Shown here piece after piece: positions 16,308 to 24,936 of a stretch of 57,055 nt of DNA. This DNA comes from Solirubrobacterales bacterium (GTDB lineage: Bacteria > Actinomycetota > Thermoleophilia > Solirubrobacterales > Solirubrobacteraceae): NCBI GenBank assembly GCA_003244205.1, contig QHBW01000029.1, forward strand, positions 1-57,055, read 5' to 3'. Every line of letters begins with the position of its first letter. Positions within the stretch are counted from its first letter, which is position 1. The notes under the pieces are model-generated. The model made no database searches. It was not told the origin of the DNA and saw nothing but the letters and a program-made list of their open reading frames with translations. The position numbers were made by a program, and so were the translations under genes.

Positions 16308-17585
16308 TCAGAGCGCTCCGAGGACCTTCTCCAAGCGGCGCTCCAGCGCACCCGCCACGGCGTCGTGGGCGATCCCGGCGGGGAAACGCTCCACGAGCGC
16401 CTGCATGAAGCCGTCGATCACGAGCCGCTGCGCGACGCCGCGCCCGAGTCCGCGCGAACGCAGATAGAAGAGCTGCTCGGCGTCGATCTGGGCGATCGCC
16501 GCCGCGTGCGTGCAGCGCACGTCGTTGGCCTCGATCTCGAGCCCCGGGATGGCGTCTGCGTGGGCGCGCTTGGACAGCAAGAGGTTACGCGACTCCTGGA
16601 AGGCATCGGTCTGCTGAGCTCCCGGATCGACCCGGATCATGCCTCGCCAGACGGCGGTGGAGCGGTCCCCGAGCACGCCGCGAAATGCGAGGTCCGAGGT
16701 CGTGTGCGGCGCCACGTGCTCCTGGGTGGTGTCGAAGTCCAGGTGCTGGCGGGCGTGGCTGGCGTAGGCGCCTGTCACGCGCGCGCTGGCCCCCGGCCCG
16801 GCCAGGCTGGTCTCCATGCGCACCTTGCCGCGAGCCCCCCCGAAGCCGAGCGCGACCCACTCGAGCGTCGCGTCGCGCGCGACCTCTGCGCGCTGGGTGC
16901 CGAACAGCGAGCTCTGCTCGTCGAGATCCTGTCCGCAGAGGTAGCGCAGGCGCGCACCGGGACCGACCGACAACTCGACGACGGCGTTGAGCAGGCCAGC
17001 AGGGGAGCCATCGGACAGATATTGCTCCCAGACCTCGGCCTCGGCTCCCTGCTCGAGGACGACGAGCGCGCGCCAGTGAAACGCGCTGCCCGCGGCCTGC
17101 TGGATCGCGCTGAGCACGATCGGTCGCGCCACCCTCACACCGGCCGGAACGTAGACGAACGCCCCGCCGGACCAATCGGCCTCGTTGCGAGCCACGAACG
17201 GGTCCTCAGAGGCGACCAGCGAGCCGAAATGGCTCTGCACGAGGTCGGCGTGCTCTGCCGCCGCACGCGAGAGCGGCATCACGATGGCGCCGCCCGCGGC
17301 CTGCCCGCCTGCTGCCCAGACGCCGTCATCCAGCGGGCGGCCATCGACCTGGACGTGGTGATCGACGGCGTCGTCGGGCACGCGGAAGATTCCGGGCAGC
17401 GCGCGGGGAGCATTGTCGTTGTCCTCCGCGACGCCAAAGGCATCGAGGTCCAGACCCTCCAGATCGAAGTACTCCCACCCCGGTACGCCGCGAAAGCTGG
17501 GCAGCGCGAGCTCGTTTCTCAGCGCGACGGCGCGCTCGCGGCGCGCCGTCAGCCAGGCCGGTTCAGCGACTGCTGCGCTAACCAA
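16308..17585 (-). CDS. sufD: Fe-S cluster assembly protein SufD
   Basis: A 425-residue SufBD-family protein that forms the scaffold with SufB and SufC. It contains the beta-helix core and the family C-terminal block [29 protein letters not shown]. The N-terminus has [12 protein letters not shown], typical of SufD. The only usable start is TTG at 17585, with a GGAAGGA Shine-Dalgarno 4 nt upstream. It overlaps the end of sufB by 8 nt, so it is translationally coupled. Assignment as SufD rather than a second SufB rests on its shorter length and order after sufB. Confidence 0.93.
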   Translation of the reverse strand: MVSAAVAEPAWLTARRERAVALRNELALPSFRGVPGWEYFDLEGLDLDAFGVAEDNDNAPRALPGIFRVPDDAVDHHVQVDGRPLDDGVWAAGGQAAGGAIVMPLSRAAAEHADLVQSHFGSLVASEDPFVARNEADWSGGAFVYVPAGVRVARPIVLSAIQQAAGSAFHWRALVVLEQGAEAEVWEQYLSDGSPAGLLNAVVELSVGPGARLRYLCGQDLDEQSSLFGTQRAEVARDATLEWVALGFGGARGKVRMETSLAGPGASARVTGAYASHARQHLDFDTTQEHVAPHTTSDLAFRGVLGDRSTAVWRGMIRVDPGAQQTDAFQESRNLLLSKRAHADAIPGLEIEANDVRCTHAAAIAQIDAEQLFYLRSRGLGRGVAQRLVIDGFMQALVERFPAGIAHDAVAGALERRLEKVLGAL

Positions 17586-19011
17586 TCGATCCTTCCATCT
17601 GGAGCTCGATCAGGCGGTTCATCTCGACCGCATACTCCATCGGCAGCTCCTTGGTGATCGGCTCGATGAAGCCGTTGACGATCAGCTTCGACGCCTCCTC
17701 CTCGGGGATGCCGCGGGACTGCAGATAGAAGATCTGCTCCTCGCCGATCTTCGAGACCGTCGCCTCGTGACCAACGTCGACGTCGTCCTCCCCGATGCGG
17801 ATCGTCGGATAGGTGTCCGAGCGCGAGGCCTCGTCGAGCAGGAGCGCGTCGCAGACCACCTTGGAACGTGATCCGTGCGCGCCCTTGGCGACCTCGAGCA
17901 GGCCGCGGTAGCTCGAGCGACCGCCGCCCTTGGAGATCGACTTGGCAAAGATGTTCGACGTCGTGTTCGGAGCGCCGTGGATGATCTTGCCGCCCGCGTC
18001 CTGATGCTGACCGGGGCCGGCAAACGCGATCGAGAGGATCTCACCGTGAGCGCCCTCGCCGAGCAGGTACACCGAGGGGTACTTCATCGTCAGCTTGGAG
18101 CCGAGGTTGCAGTCGACCCACTCGACCGTCGCGTGCTCACGCGCAATCGCCCGCTTGGTGACGAGATTGAAGACGTTCGTGGACCAGTTCTGTACGGTCG
18201 TGTAGCGAATCCGGGCGCCCGGCTTGGCGACCAGCTCGACTACCGCAGAGTGCAGCGAGTCGCTGGAATAGGTTGGTGCGGTGCAGCCCTCGACGTAGTG
18301 CACGTGAGAGCCCTCGTCGGCGATGATCAGTGTCCGTTCGAACTGACCCATGTTCTCGGTGTTGATGCGGAAGTAGGCCTGCAGCGGCATCTCGACGGTG
18401 ACGCCCGGCGGCACGTACACGAACGAGCCACCCGACCAGACCGCGGAGTTCAGCGCCGCGAGCTTGTTGTCGTTCGGCGGGATCACCGTCGCGAAGTACT
18501 CGCGCACGAGATCCTCGTGCTCGCGCAGCGCCGAGTCCATGTCCATGAAAATCACGCCCTGGGCCTCGAGATCCTTGTGCACCTGGTGGTAGACGACTTC
18601 GGACTCGTACTGGGCGCCGACGCCGGAGAGGAACTTCCGCTCGGCCTCGGGGATGCCGAGGCGATCGAAGGTTCGCTTGACGTCCTCGGGGACGTCGTCC
18701 CACGAGCGCTCAGCGCGCTCGGAAGCGCGCACGAAGTAGTGAATGTTGTCGAAGTCGACCTCGGCGAGAGCCGGCGAGCCCCACGTGGGCATCGGTCGGG
18801 CGAGGAAGTGATCGAGCGCCTTGAGACGGAACTCACGCATCCACTCGGGCTCGGACTTGAACTCCGAGATCTTCTCCACGAGCTCACGTGTCAGACCCTT
18901 GGGCGCCTTGTAGAGATAGTTCTCAGCATCGTGAAAGCCGAAGCGCTCCGTGTAATCGGAGTTGATCGTGGAGAGCTGCTGGTTCTCGGTCAGAGTCTCA
19001 GGCGTGGCCAT
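17578..19011 (-). CDS. sufB: Fe-S cluster scaffold protein SufB
   Basis: A 477-residue SufB, full length for the family. The C-terminal core contains [13 protein letters not shown], whose Cys corresponds to the catalytic/cluster Cys of SufB, and [27 protein letters not shown]. The N-terminal domain has [21 protein letters not shown]. SufB receives sulfur and builds the cluster with SufC (ATPase) and SufD. It starts with ATG 5 nt after the Rieske gene. This is the most reliable anchor for calling the operon suf. Confidence 0.97.
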   Translation of the reverse strand: MATPETLTENQQLSTINSDYTERFGFHDAENYLYKAPKGLTRELVEKISEFKSEPEWMREFRLKALDHFLARPMPTWGSPALAEVDFDNIHYFVRASERAERSWDDVPEDVKRTFDRLGIPEAERKFLSGVGAQYESEVVYHQVHKDLEAQGVIFMDMDSALREHEDLVREYFATVIPPNDNKLAALNSAVWSGGSFVYVPPGVTVEMPLQAYFRINTENMGQFERTLIIADEGSHVHYVEGCTAPTYSSDSLHSAVVELVAKPGARIRYTTVQNWSTNVFNLVTKRAIAREHATVEWVDCNLGSKLTMKYPSVYLLGEGAHGEILSIAFAGPGQHQDAGGKIIHGAPNTTSNIFAKSISKGGGRSSYRGLLEVAKGAHGSRSKVVCDALLLDEASRSDTYPTIRIGEDDVDVGHEATVSKIGEEQIFYLQSRGIPEEEASKLIVNGFIEPITKELPMEYAVEMNRLIELQMEGSIG

Positions 19012-19016
19012 GGGTG

Positions 19017-19334
19017 TCAGTCGACCTCCAGCTTGATGGTGCCGTCATCGATCGTGACGGGGAAAGTGTCAACGGGGACATACGCCGGCAGCGTCAGCGG
19101 CGCGCCCGTCTTCAAGTCGAAGAGCGAGCCGTGGCGGGCGCATTCGATCGTGCACTTCTCCTGGTCGAGCTCCCCCTCCACCAGCGGCCCATTGTCGTGC
19201 GAACAGCGATCCTCGATCGCGTAAACAGTCCCCGCGCAGTTGAAAACGCCGATCTCGAGGTCCTCCCACTCGACCAGCTTCACGCTCCCCGGGGGCAGCT
19301 CGGAGACGGGACAAACGGTGATTGTCTCGGTCAA
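19017..19334 (-). CDS. Rieske-type [2Fe-2S] ferredoxin
   Basis: A 105-residue soluble Rieske protein of the dioxygenase-ferredoxin type. The cluster ligands are in [10 protein letters not shown] (Cys-x-His) and [10 protein letters not shown] (Cys-x2-His). It carries a [2Fe-2S] cluster and would deliver or sense electrons. Such a ferredoxin inside actinobacterial suf operons is known, with an unclear role in assembly. The only start codon near the homologous N-terminus is TTG at 19334. The sequence before it is pyrimidine-rich, with no Shine-Dalgarno, which is unusual. It follows a 202-bp gap after sufU that contains a strong hairpin. Confidence 0.92.
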   Translation of the reverse strand: MTETITVCPVSELPPGSVKLVEWEDLEIGVFNCAGTVYAIEDRCSHDNGPLVEGELDQEKCTIECARHGSLFDLKTGAPLTLPAYVPVDTFPVTIDDGTIKLEVD

Positions 19335-19460
19335 GGAAATGAGGAAGAAAAGGGCGTTGCGGGCGGGCTAACCGAAGTCCTACCCCGCGGATAGGATTTC
19401 TACCACGAGTGTAGCGAGACAAGCGGTCACGGGGAGGCCGGAGCGGCCGGCACACCCCGG

Positions 19461-19496
19461 CGACGCCCGACTTCTTGCCGTTTAAGTCGGGCGGCG
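19461..19496 (-). terminator. Strong intra-operon hairpin between sufU and the Rieske gene
   Basis: A 10-bp perfect stem (GCCCGACTT / AAGTCGGGC plus one flanking pair), extended by two more pairs past a mismatch, encloses a 10-nt loop. It lies in the 202-bp gap separating sufCU from Rieske-sufBD. It could terminate or attenuate the sufCU transcript, or protect an mRNA end. No T-tract follows on the minus strand. Confidence 0.5.
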
Positions 19497-19536
19497 ACGG
19501 GGATGCCGAGCCGGCCCGGTCCCGCGCCGACGCTTG

Positions 19537-19998
19537 CTAGAGCCCAGCTGCTTGGCGTTCTGCGAGGCCCGCTGCCGCCGTTGCTTCGTCTGCTTGCCTG
19601 GCGTCGTCCCAGTCCGCGGCGCCGCCGAGACCGGCGGACTTGAGCACCTTCAACGACAGCAGGGCGCACTTGATGCGGGTGGCCGAGATGTCGATGCCGA
19701 GCAGGTCGAGGATGAAGGCCTTGTCGAGGTGCAGCAGCTCCTCGACAGTCATGCCCTTGACCTCGTCTGAGGCCATCGACGCGGCGGCCTGGGAGATCGC
19801 GCAGCCGTGGCCGGAGAAGCGGAGGTCGGCGACGCGGTTGTCGTCGTCGAGCTTGATCTGAACCCGCAGCTCGTCTCCGCAGAGCGGGTTGGTGTCCTCG
19901 AACTCGAGGTCTGCCTCGGGCAGCTCGGGGCAGGGCGGGCTCCAATTATGCGGGCGCTTGTAGTGCTCGAGGATGTACTCGCGGTAGAGGTCGTCCAT
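19537..19998 (-). CDS. sufU: Sulfur-transfer protein SufU
   Basis: A 153-residue IscU-fold protein of the SufU branch. The zinc ligands are visible: Cys and Asp in NPLCGDEL, Cys in GHGCAISQAAASM and Cys in RIKCALLSL. The insertion after the third region and the presence of sufB mark it as SufU, which accepts persulfide from the desulfurase SufS, rather than an IscU scaffold. The ATG at 19998 shares a base with the sufC stop (TGATG), so translation is coupled. No sufS lies in this cluster. Confidence 0.93.
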   Translation of the reverse strand: MDDLYREYILEHYKRPHNWSPPCPELPEADLEFEDTNPLCGDELRVQIKLDDDNRVADLRFSGHGCAISQAAASMASDEVKGMTVEELLHLDKAFILDLLGIDISATRIKCALLSLKVLKSAGLGGAADWDDARQADEATAAAGLAERQAAGL

Positions 19999-20759
19999 CA
20001 GGCGGCGGCGAGCTCGTCGGTGATCCAACCGTAGCCCTTGGCCTCGAGCTGGTCGACGAGCTCGGGTCCCCCCTCCTTGACGATGCGGCCCTTGTAGAGG
20101 ACGTGCACGAAGTCGGGCCGCACGATGTGGAGGATGCGCTGGTAGTGGGTGATGATCAGCAACCCCATGCTGGGACCCGCGACGGAGTTGACGCCGTTTG
20201 CCACCACGCGCAGGGCGTCGATGTCCAGCCCCGAGTCGGTCTCGTCGAGGATCGCGATACGTGGACGCATGAGCGCGAGCTGGAGGATCTCCATGCGCTT
20301 CTTCTCACCACCCGAGAAGCCGTCGTTGAGATAGCGCTGGGAGAACTCGCGCGGCACCTCGCAGAGCTCCATCGCCGACTCGGCGTCGCGACGGAAGTCC
20401 TTCAGCGAGATCGCCTCTTCGCCACGCCCCTCGCGGTGGGCGTTGAGCACGGTGCGCAGGTAGCGGGTCACGCTCACGCCGGGAACGGCGACCGGGTACT
20501 GGAAGGCCATGAACAATCCGGCCCGCGAGCGCTCATCAGGATCGATCTCGGTGATCTCGCGCTCGTCGAGCGAGATGTGGCCCTCGGTGACCTCGAAGTT
20601 CGGATGGCCCATGATCGCGTTGGCCAGCGTCGACTTCCCGGAGCCGTTGGGACCCATCAGCGCGTGGATCTCCCCGGGAGCAACGGATAGGTCGACGCCG
20701 CGCAGGATCTCCTGCTCCCCGGCGCGCACGTGGAGGTTGTCGATCTGAAGTCCGGGCAC
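19998..20759 (-). CDS. sufC: Fe-S assembly ATPase SufC
   Basis: A 253-residue soluble ABC ATPase. It has Walker A (GPNGSGKS), the Q-loop (FMAFQYP), the signature FSGGEKKR typical of SufC, Walker B (IAILDETDSGLDID) and the H-loop (LIITHYQR). It powers the SufBCD complex. It starts with GTG 12 nt downstream of the Rrf2 regulator and is the first structural gene of the cluster, unlike the common actinobacterial order in which sufB and sufD come first. Confidence 0.96.
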   Translation of the reverse strand: MPGLQIDNLHVRAGEQEILRGVDLSVAPGEIHALMGPNGSGKSTLANAIMGHPNFEVTEGHISLDEREITEIDPDERSRAGLFMAFQYPVAVPGVSVTRYLRTVLNAHREGRGEEAISLKDFRRDAESAMELCEVPREFSQRYLNDGFSGGEKKRMEILQLALMRPRIAILDETDSGLDIDALRVVANGVNSVAGPSMGLLIITHYQRILHIVRPDFVHVLYKGRIVKEGGPELVDQLEAKGYGWITDELAAA

Positions 20760-20771
20760 GAGGAAGGGGTC

Positions 20772-21299
20772 CTAGAGCGCGCGGGCGAGCGGTGGCGCCT
20801 GGCCGAGCGCAGGCGCGGGGGTGAGCCCCGTGGCGTGCGTGCTGCCGGCGACGGCGTCGGGACCATGACCCGCGAACGCCACCAAGTCCGCCAGCGTAGT
20901 GGTCTGCAGCGCGCGCACGACCCCGCTCTGCACACGCGTCCACAACAGCCTCGTCGCGCAGTGCTGCCCGAGCTGACCCTCGTGCGAGCAGAAGACGCGA
21001 TGGTGCTCGCCGTCGGCGAAGCATTCCATCGGAGCGATCGTGCCCTCGAGCGCATGGACGACTTCGTCCATCGTGATCTCGGCCGCTGAACGGGCGAGGC
21101 GGTAGCCGCCGTGGGCGCCGCGGCTCGCCGTCACCAGCTCGGCGCGCTTGAGCGCAGCGACGACGTGCTCGAGGTAGGAGAGCGGAAGCTGCTCGGCGGC
21201 AGCCAGCGTCTTCAGCGAGACCGGCTGGGGACCGTCGCCGTGACGCCCGAGCTCGACCATGAGCCGCACGCCGTACTCGGTCTTGGCGGAGAAGATCAC
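20772..21299 (-). CDS. Rrf2-family Fe-S sensing transcriptional regulator (SufR/IscR-like)
   Basis: A 175-residue Rrf2 winged-helix repressor that heads the suf operon and probably controls it. It has the N-terminal FSAKTEYGVRLMVELG, the recognition helix region PLSYLEHVVAALKRAELV and the wing RGAHGGYRLA. Three cysteines (MECFADG, VFCSHEG, QHCATRL) lie where IscR/NsrR-type proteins ligate a cluster, although the spacing (x10 and x9) is wider than in IscR. The start is GTG. TAGGAT lies 11 nt upstream, suggesting a very short leader. An Ala/Pro-rich tail of about 25 residues is nonessential-looking. Confidence 0.9.
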   Translation of the reverse strand: MIFSAKTEYGVRLMVELGRHGDGPQPVSLKTLAAAEQLPLSYLEHVVAALKRAELVTASRGAHGGYRLARSAAEITMDEVVHALEGTIAPMECFADGEHHRVFCSHEGQLGQHCATRLLWTRVQSGVVRALQTTTLADLVAFAGHGPDAVAGSTHATGLTPAPALGQAPPLARAL

Positions 21300-21379
21300 G
21301 CTGAGATCAAATCCTACCAGCGGAGTCGGAAACCGCCGGGCCGCCGCGGCGGGGCGGCTGGTGTGCGACCATCGACGGC

Positions 21380-21778
21380 GTGAGCGATCAGCGTGAAGAT
21401 GCCGAGCAGGGGTCTGGCGCCAACGGCGCGGGGCCAGCGGCGGCGAAGCCGCCGGAACCTGCGCTCGCCCCGCGACGGCCGGTCGATCCGGTCGCCGCTG
21501 ACGAGCCCCACGACGTCCTGGCAGCTGAGGAGTTTGCCTTCCCGGCCGCTCTGCCGCCGCGGGCGCCGGTCAATCCCGAGGACTCAAACCCGGCCGCGCC
21601 ACCGCACGACGTACTGTCGGCCGACGAGTTCGCTTTCCCGGCGCCTGGCGCCCGCAGCGGAGCCCCCGACAGCCGGGGCCGCGCGGCGCCGAGACGATCT
21701 CGCAGCATCCTCGGCGCCGGAATCGCCGCGCTCATAGCGGCCGCGCTGCTGTCACGAGCGCGCCGGCGCGGCCGCTGA
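21380..21778 (+). CDS. Small tail-anchored protein with duplicated motif
   Basis: A 132-residue protein of unknown function starting at GTG, divergent from the Rrf2 gene. The body is acidic and Pro/Ala-rich with a duplicated motif (PHDVLAAEEFAFPA and PHDVLSADEFAFPA), probably a short linear interaction motif. A single hydrophobic segment near the end (SILGAGIAALIAAALL) followed by SRARRRGR indicates a C-terminal membrane anchor with the body in the cytoplasm. No enzyme motif is seen. Confidence 0.65.
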   Translation: MSDQREDAEQGSGANGAGPAAAKPPEPALAPRRPVDPVAADEPHDVLAAEEFAFPAALPPRAPVNPEDSNPAAPPHDVLSADEFAFPAPGARSGAPDSRGRAAPRRSRSILGAGIAALIAAALLSRARRRGR

Positions 21779-21781
21779 GCG

Positions 21782-23674
21782 TCAGCGCAGCCGCAGCAGC
21801 TTCGTCACGGCCGGACCTCGACGCCCGCTGACATCGACCGCAGCAACCGTGATCCGGTAGCGACCGGAGCGCAGACGGATCGCCTTCAGCCGCCAACGCC
21901 CGCCCCGCGGAGCGGCTCGCGCGGTCAGCCGGCGGGTCCGAGGCCCGCTCCGTACACCCAGACGGGTGAGCGAGACCCGTACCCGCGCGACCCGGGGACC
22001 GGCCCGCGTGCACGGTCGCGCCCGCCCGCTGAGCGACAGGCGACCGGCGCGCAGGTGCGCCGCGAAGACCACCGTCGGTCCGCGTGGACAACGCACGGGA
22101 GCCGCTGCGGGCGGTGGCGTCTTGAGCGCCCCTGCGCAGTCGCGCCGGTGGGGATCGGCCGGGAGGGGGAGATCGGCGACCAGCGCTGTCTCGAGATAGT
22201 CGTTCTCGCGCGCGGCTCCCGAACCCGGCGCGAGCTGGCCGCCCACCACGCGCAGCTGCGCGCGCGCGGCGTCGGAGGTCACCCACGGCGCCAGCGCGAG
22301 GAATTCGGGCTTGGCTCCGGCATCGCCACTCAGCGAGGACTGGTCCTCGCCCGTCAGCCAGTCCTGGTTGCCGACGTAGTGGCAGCCCGGTCCGGTCAGC
22401 CCGCGCTGCAGGATCGCGCTCTGGCCGTCGAACGGGAGGTCGGCGAGGTTGCCGACCATCATCGGATTGACCGCATAGGCGAAATGCACGGTCGGATCGG
22501 CGACCGCGCGCCACGCCGACGTCATCCACGACAGCGGCTGCCATTGCTCGATGCCGTTGCCGTCGGCCCCGGTCCAGCGCCCGGGGTTGGCCTCGTCCTG
22601 GATCACGACGTTGGCGCCGAGCTCGTCGAGACAGCGCATGTAGTAGAGCGAGGTATCAGAGCAGGGGTCGCTGCCGGCGGGCGGATTGCCGTAGACGAAG
22701 GCCGGCAGGCTGGTCGCGATCGCGATTCGCGCCGCCGAGCCGGGCAGTGGATAAGGTCGGAGGTTGGCGACGGCGGCCGGGCCGCTGCGCGGGCCCGCAA
22801 CGAACTGCAGCTCCTGCTCGATCGGCGTGAGCGGCACCTTGTCGTTGGTTGCGACGACGTTGCGCAGCGGCGCCGGGCCGTCGGACCGCACGTCGCTCGG
22901 CGCCCAGATGTAGGCGCGGTTGTGGACGTCGGGGGAGGTGGCGACGTAGACCGAAGACGGCGCCGGCTTGAGCTCGGGGTCGGCGAAGGCGGCGACGTCG
23001 GCCGGATTGCTGGACTCGGTGAAGTTCGGCAGGTCACCCGAGGCCACGATGTAGACCCCGTAGCGCCGGGCCATGTCCGAGAACGTCTGCACGAACGCGC
23101 GCACGATCGTGTCCGTAGCCGCCACGAAAGCCTGCGACACGGTCGCCAGGCTGGGGAAGCGCAGGTGGTAGGCGACGACCTGGGGCGCGTAGGCGGCGGT
23201 GATCGCGGCCAGCGCGGAGAGCGTCGCGCAGGGCAGACCCTGCGACTCGCAGCTCAGCCCACCCGGCTGGCCGAAGATCGTGCGCGCGAGCGCGCCCCGC
23301 GCGCCGATCGCGATCGTCATCAAGCCGATGTCTTCGTTGAAGGCGACAACGTTCGGGCGATCGCGCGCCAGGCGCGGCACGACCACCTGCCGGATCATGC
23401 ACTCGACCTTGGTGCGAAAGCTCTGATAGCTCAGCGCGTTCGCAAGGTCCTGCTTGAACTGCATCGCGAACACGCGCGGGGCGGAGGCACGCGGGTCGTA
23501 GGCCTCGATCGGCGGCAGCTCGGTCTGCGCCTGCGCCGAGTCGCACTGTGCGGCGGTTGGCGGCGGAGGGATCGGCGGGTCGGGCTGCGCGTAAGCGGGA
23601 GACCCAACCAGCCCCAAGGCCACCAACGCGCCGGCCGCGAGCGCCGCGGGACGTCGCGATCTCGATCCCCACAT
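21782..23674 (-). CDS. Secreted nitrilase-fold protein, probably catalytically altered
   Basis: A 630-residue exported protein. After the signal peptide (ending SPAYAQ), residues about 100-470 follow the carbon-nitrogen hydrolase layout: VVAFNEDIGL (first Glu), RYGVYIVASGDLP, then NDKVPLTPIEQEL (Lys and second Glu). The segment where nitrilases have the nucleophilic Cys reads RIAIATSLPAF, with no Cys, followed by LGANVVIQDEANP. It is therefore probably a pseudoenzyme or a Ser/Thr variant. The final ~100 residues are the Arg-rich Ig-like module (RVRVSLTRLG, GRYRITVAAVDVSGRRG) shared with other secreted proteins here. The start is ATG. Confidence 0.65.
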   Translation of the reverse strand: MWGSRSRRPAALAAGALVALGLVGSPAYAQPDPPIPPPPTAAQCDSAQAQTELPPIEAYDPRASAPRVFAMQFKQDLANALSYQSFRTKVECMIRQVVVPRLARDRPNVVAFNEDIGLMTIAIGARGALARTIFGQPGGLSCESQGLPCATLSALAAITAAYAPQVVAYHLRFPSLATVSQAFVAATDTIVRAFVQTFSDMARRYGVYIVASGDLPNFTESSNPADVAAFADPELKPAPSSVYVATSPDVHNRAYIWAPSDVRSDGPAPLRNVVATNDKVPLTPIEQELQFVAGPRSGPAAVANLRPYPLPGSAARIAIATSLPAFVYGNPPAGSDPCSDTSLYYMRCLDELGANVVIQDEANPGRWTGADGNGIEQWQPLSWMTSAWRAVADPTVHFAYAVNPMMVGNLADLPFDGQSAILQRGLTGPGCHYVGNQDWLTGEDQSSLSGDAGAKPEFLALAPWVTSDAARAQLRVVGGQLAPGSGAARENDYLETALVADLPLPADPHRRDCAGALKTPPPAAAPVRCPRGPTVVFAAHLRAGRLSLSGRARPCTRAGPRVARVRVSLTRLGVRSGPRTRRLTARAAPRGGRWRLKAIRLRSGRYRITVAAVDVSGRRGPAVTKLLRLR

Positions 23675-23818
23675 CGCACCGGAAGTTAGCGCCTACAGGC
23701 CGACGCCGGCGCCGGCTGCTCGCGCAACCTCGTCTCCAAGATCGGCTTCGAGGGCGCCCGGCGCGCGGTAGAGGACTCCGAGCAGAGCTGAACTGCGCCG
23801 TCGCGCCTGACAGCGGAC

Positions 23819-23824
23819 TATGCT
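23819..23824 (+). promoter_or_regulatory. Candidate -10 box, leaderless start
   Basis: TATGCT lies 8 nt before the ATG of the PKD-domain gene, with the same hexamer and spacing as upstream of the carboxyltransferase gene at 2436. No Shine-Dalgarno is present. Confidence 0.5.
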
Positions 23825-23832
23825 CGGCGGCG

Positions 23833-24594
23833 ATGCGAGCAGGCGCGGGCGGGCGAGGATGGCTGAGGGCGCTGACGGTGCTCGGCGCGCTGATGGTCGC
23901 TGGGATCTCGCCGGCGAGCGCGCTGGCGACGGCGGTGCTCAACGTGGCGGACCGCAACCCGTTGCAGCGCCACGGCGTCATGTTCAACGCCAGCGGCTCG
24001 CAGCTCACCGGCGTGAGCGCAGACCAGCTCAGCTACCTCTTCAAGTTCGGCGATGGCATCACGCAGTCGTCGTTTTCGCCCCTGGCACTGCATGCCTATG
24101 CCCAACCCGGCCACTACGTGGCGACGGTGGTTGTGAGCGGGGGCGGACTGGCCGCGACGTCGGCGCCCGTGACCCTCGCCGTCCGGGAGTGGCTGCCCCC
24201 CACCGTGACGATCGTCAGCCCACGCCAGGACGCAACGGTGCGCCTCCGCAGCAGAGCCGTGAGCCTGCGCGGCGCAGCCGTCGACCCCGTCGGCGTTCGC
24301 TCGGTGCGCCTCTCGCTCGCCTTCATCGGGCGCGCCAGCAGCGCGCGTGCCAGCGCTGTGTCCTGCTACTTCTTCAACGGACGCCGCGGCCTGCACCGCG
24401 CCAGCTGCAGCGCACCCGAGTACTTCAAGGCACACGTGACGGGCAGCAGGTGGAGCTACAAGCTGTCGCCGGGATCGCAGCTCCCGACCGGCATCTACGA
24501 GTTGCGCGTGCAGGCAACCGACAACGCCGGTAATCAGACGAGCGCGTTCCGCGCGCGCCTCGGCAATCTGATCGACTTCACGCTGCTGCGCTGA
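23833..24594 (+). CDS. Secreted PKD/Ig-like domain protein
   Basis: A 253-residue exported protein. A signal peptide (about 1-32) is followed by a PKD-like domain (LSYLFKFGDGITQSS, HAYAQPGHYVATVVV) and an Ig-like module (VRSVRLSLAFIG, CYFFNGRRGLHRASC, GIYELRVQATDNAGNQ). The last module matches the C-terminus of the ceramidase-like protein at 39322-42051, including two Cys about 13 residues apart and the G-x-Y strand. It is likely a cell-surface adhesive or structural protein; no catalytic residues are evident. It is divergent from the nitrilase-like gene. Confidence 0.75.
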   Translation: MRAGAGGRGWLRALTVLGALMVAGISPASALATAVLNVADRNPLQRHGVMFNASGSQLTGVSADQLSYLFKFGDGITQSSFSPLALHAYAQPGHYVATVVVSGGGLAATSAPVTLAVREWLPPTVTIVSPRQDATVRLRSRAVSLRGAAVDPVGVRSVRLSLAFIGRASSARASAVSCYFFNGRRGLHRASCSAPEYFKAHVTGSRWSYKLSPGSQLPTGIYELRVQATDNAGNQTSAFRARLGNLIDFTLLR

Positions 24595-24602
24595 GCATGG
24601 AG

Positions 24603-24627
24603 GCGTGCAGCACGCGTGCCTGCACGC
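24603..24627. terminator. Probable terminator hairpin after the PKD gene
   Basis: Inverted repeat GCGTGCAG / CTGCACGC with a 9-nt loop, 9 nt after the stop codon. No T-tract. Confidence 0.4.
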
Positions 24628-24769
24628 GCGCGTGCGTGGAGCTGACCTCCACAGGCGGGATATCGCCGCGGCGCGCGCTCGTCGACGCGGCGTCTGCGCG
24701 CAAGCGCTCTGCCGAATCCGCCGCTCGCAACGGATCATGCAGATAGCAGGAGAATCGCTGGTAGCTTCG

Positions 24770-24915
24770 CGCCCGCCGAATTCCCAGGCTTCCGCGCCGG
24801 GGGAACGGGGGACCCGCAGCGGCCCGTCCTGGGTCGCAGGGGCGAATCGTCGCATCGCGGCGTAGCGATCTTCGCAGTGGAGACCGCGAGCCCGTCAGCT
24901 CACCTCGTAGGCCCA
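24770..24915 (+). promoter_or_regulatory. c-di-AMP (ydaO/yuaA) riboswitch, copy 2
   Basis: Conserved blocks are GCCGAATTCC, CGCCGGGGGAACGGGGGACCC, GGGGCGAATC and the 3' signature GAGCCCGTCAGCTCACC then TCGTAGGC. It sits before the NlpC/P60-like gene. CACCTCGT at 24901-24908, part of the conserved aptamer core, is perfectly complementary to ACGAGGTG at 24925-24932, which contains the Shine-Dalgarno, so control at translation initiation is suggested. Boundaries are approximate. Confidence 0.92.
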
Positions 24916-24936
24916 ATCCAAAACACGAGGTGGAGC

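Noticed and set aside
19380-19425. TAGGATTT word shared between the Rieske leader and the Rrf2 promoter region (also near 21310), considered as a common Rrf2 operator
   Set aside because: Only 8 bp match, the orientation relative to the genes differs, and the flanks are not palindromic in both places.
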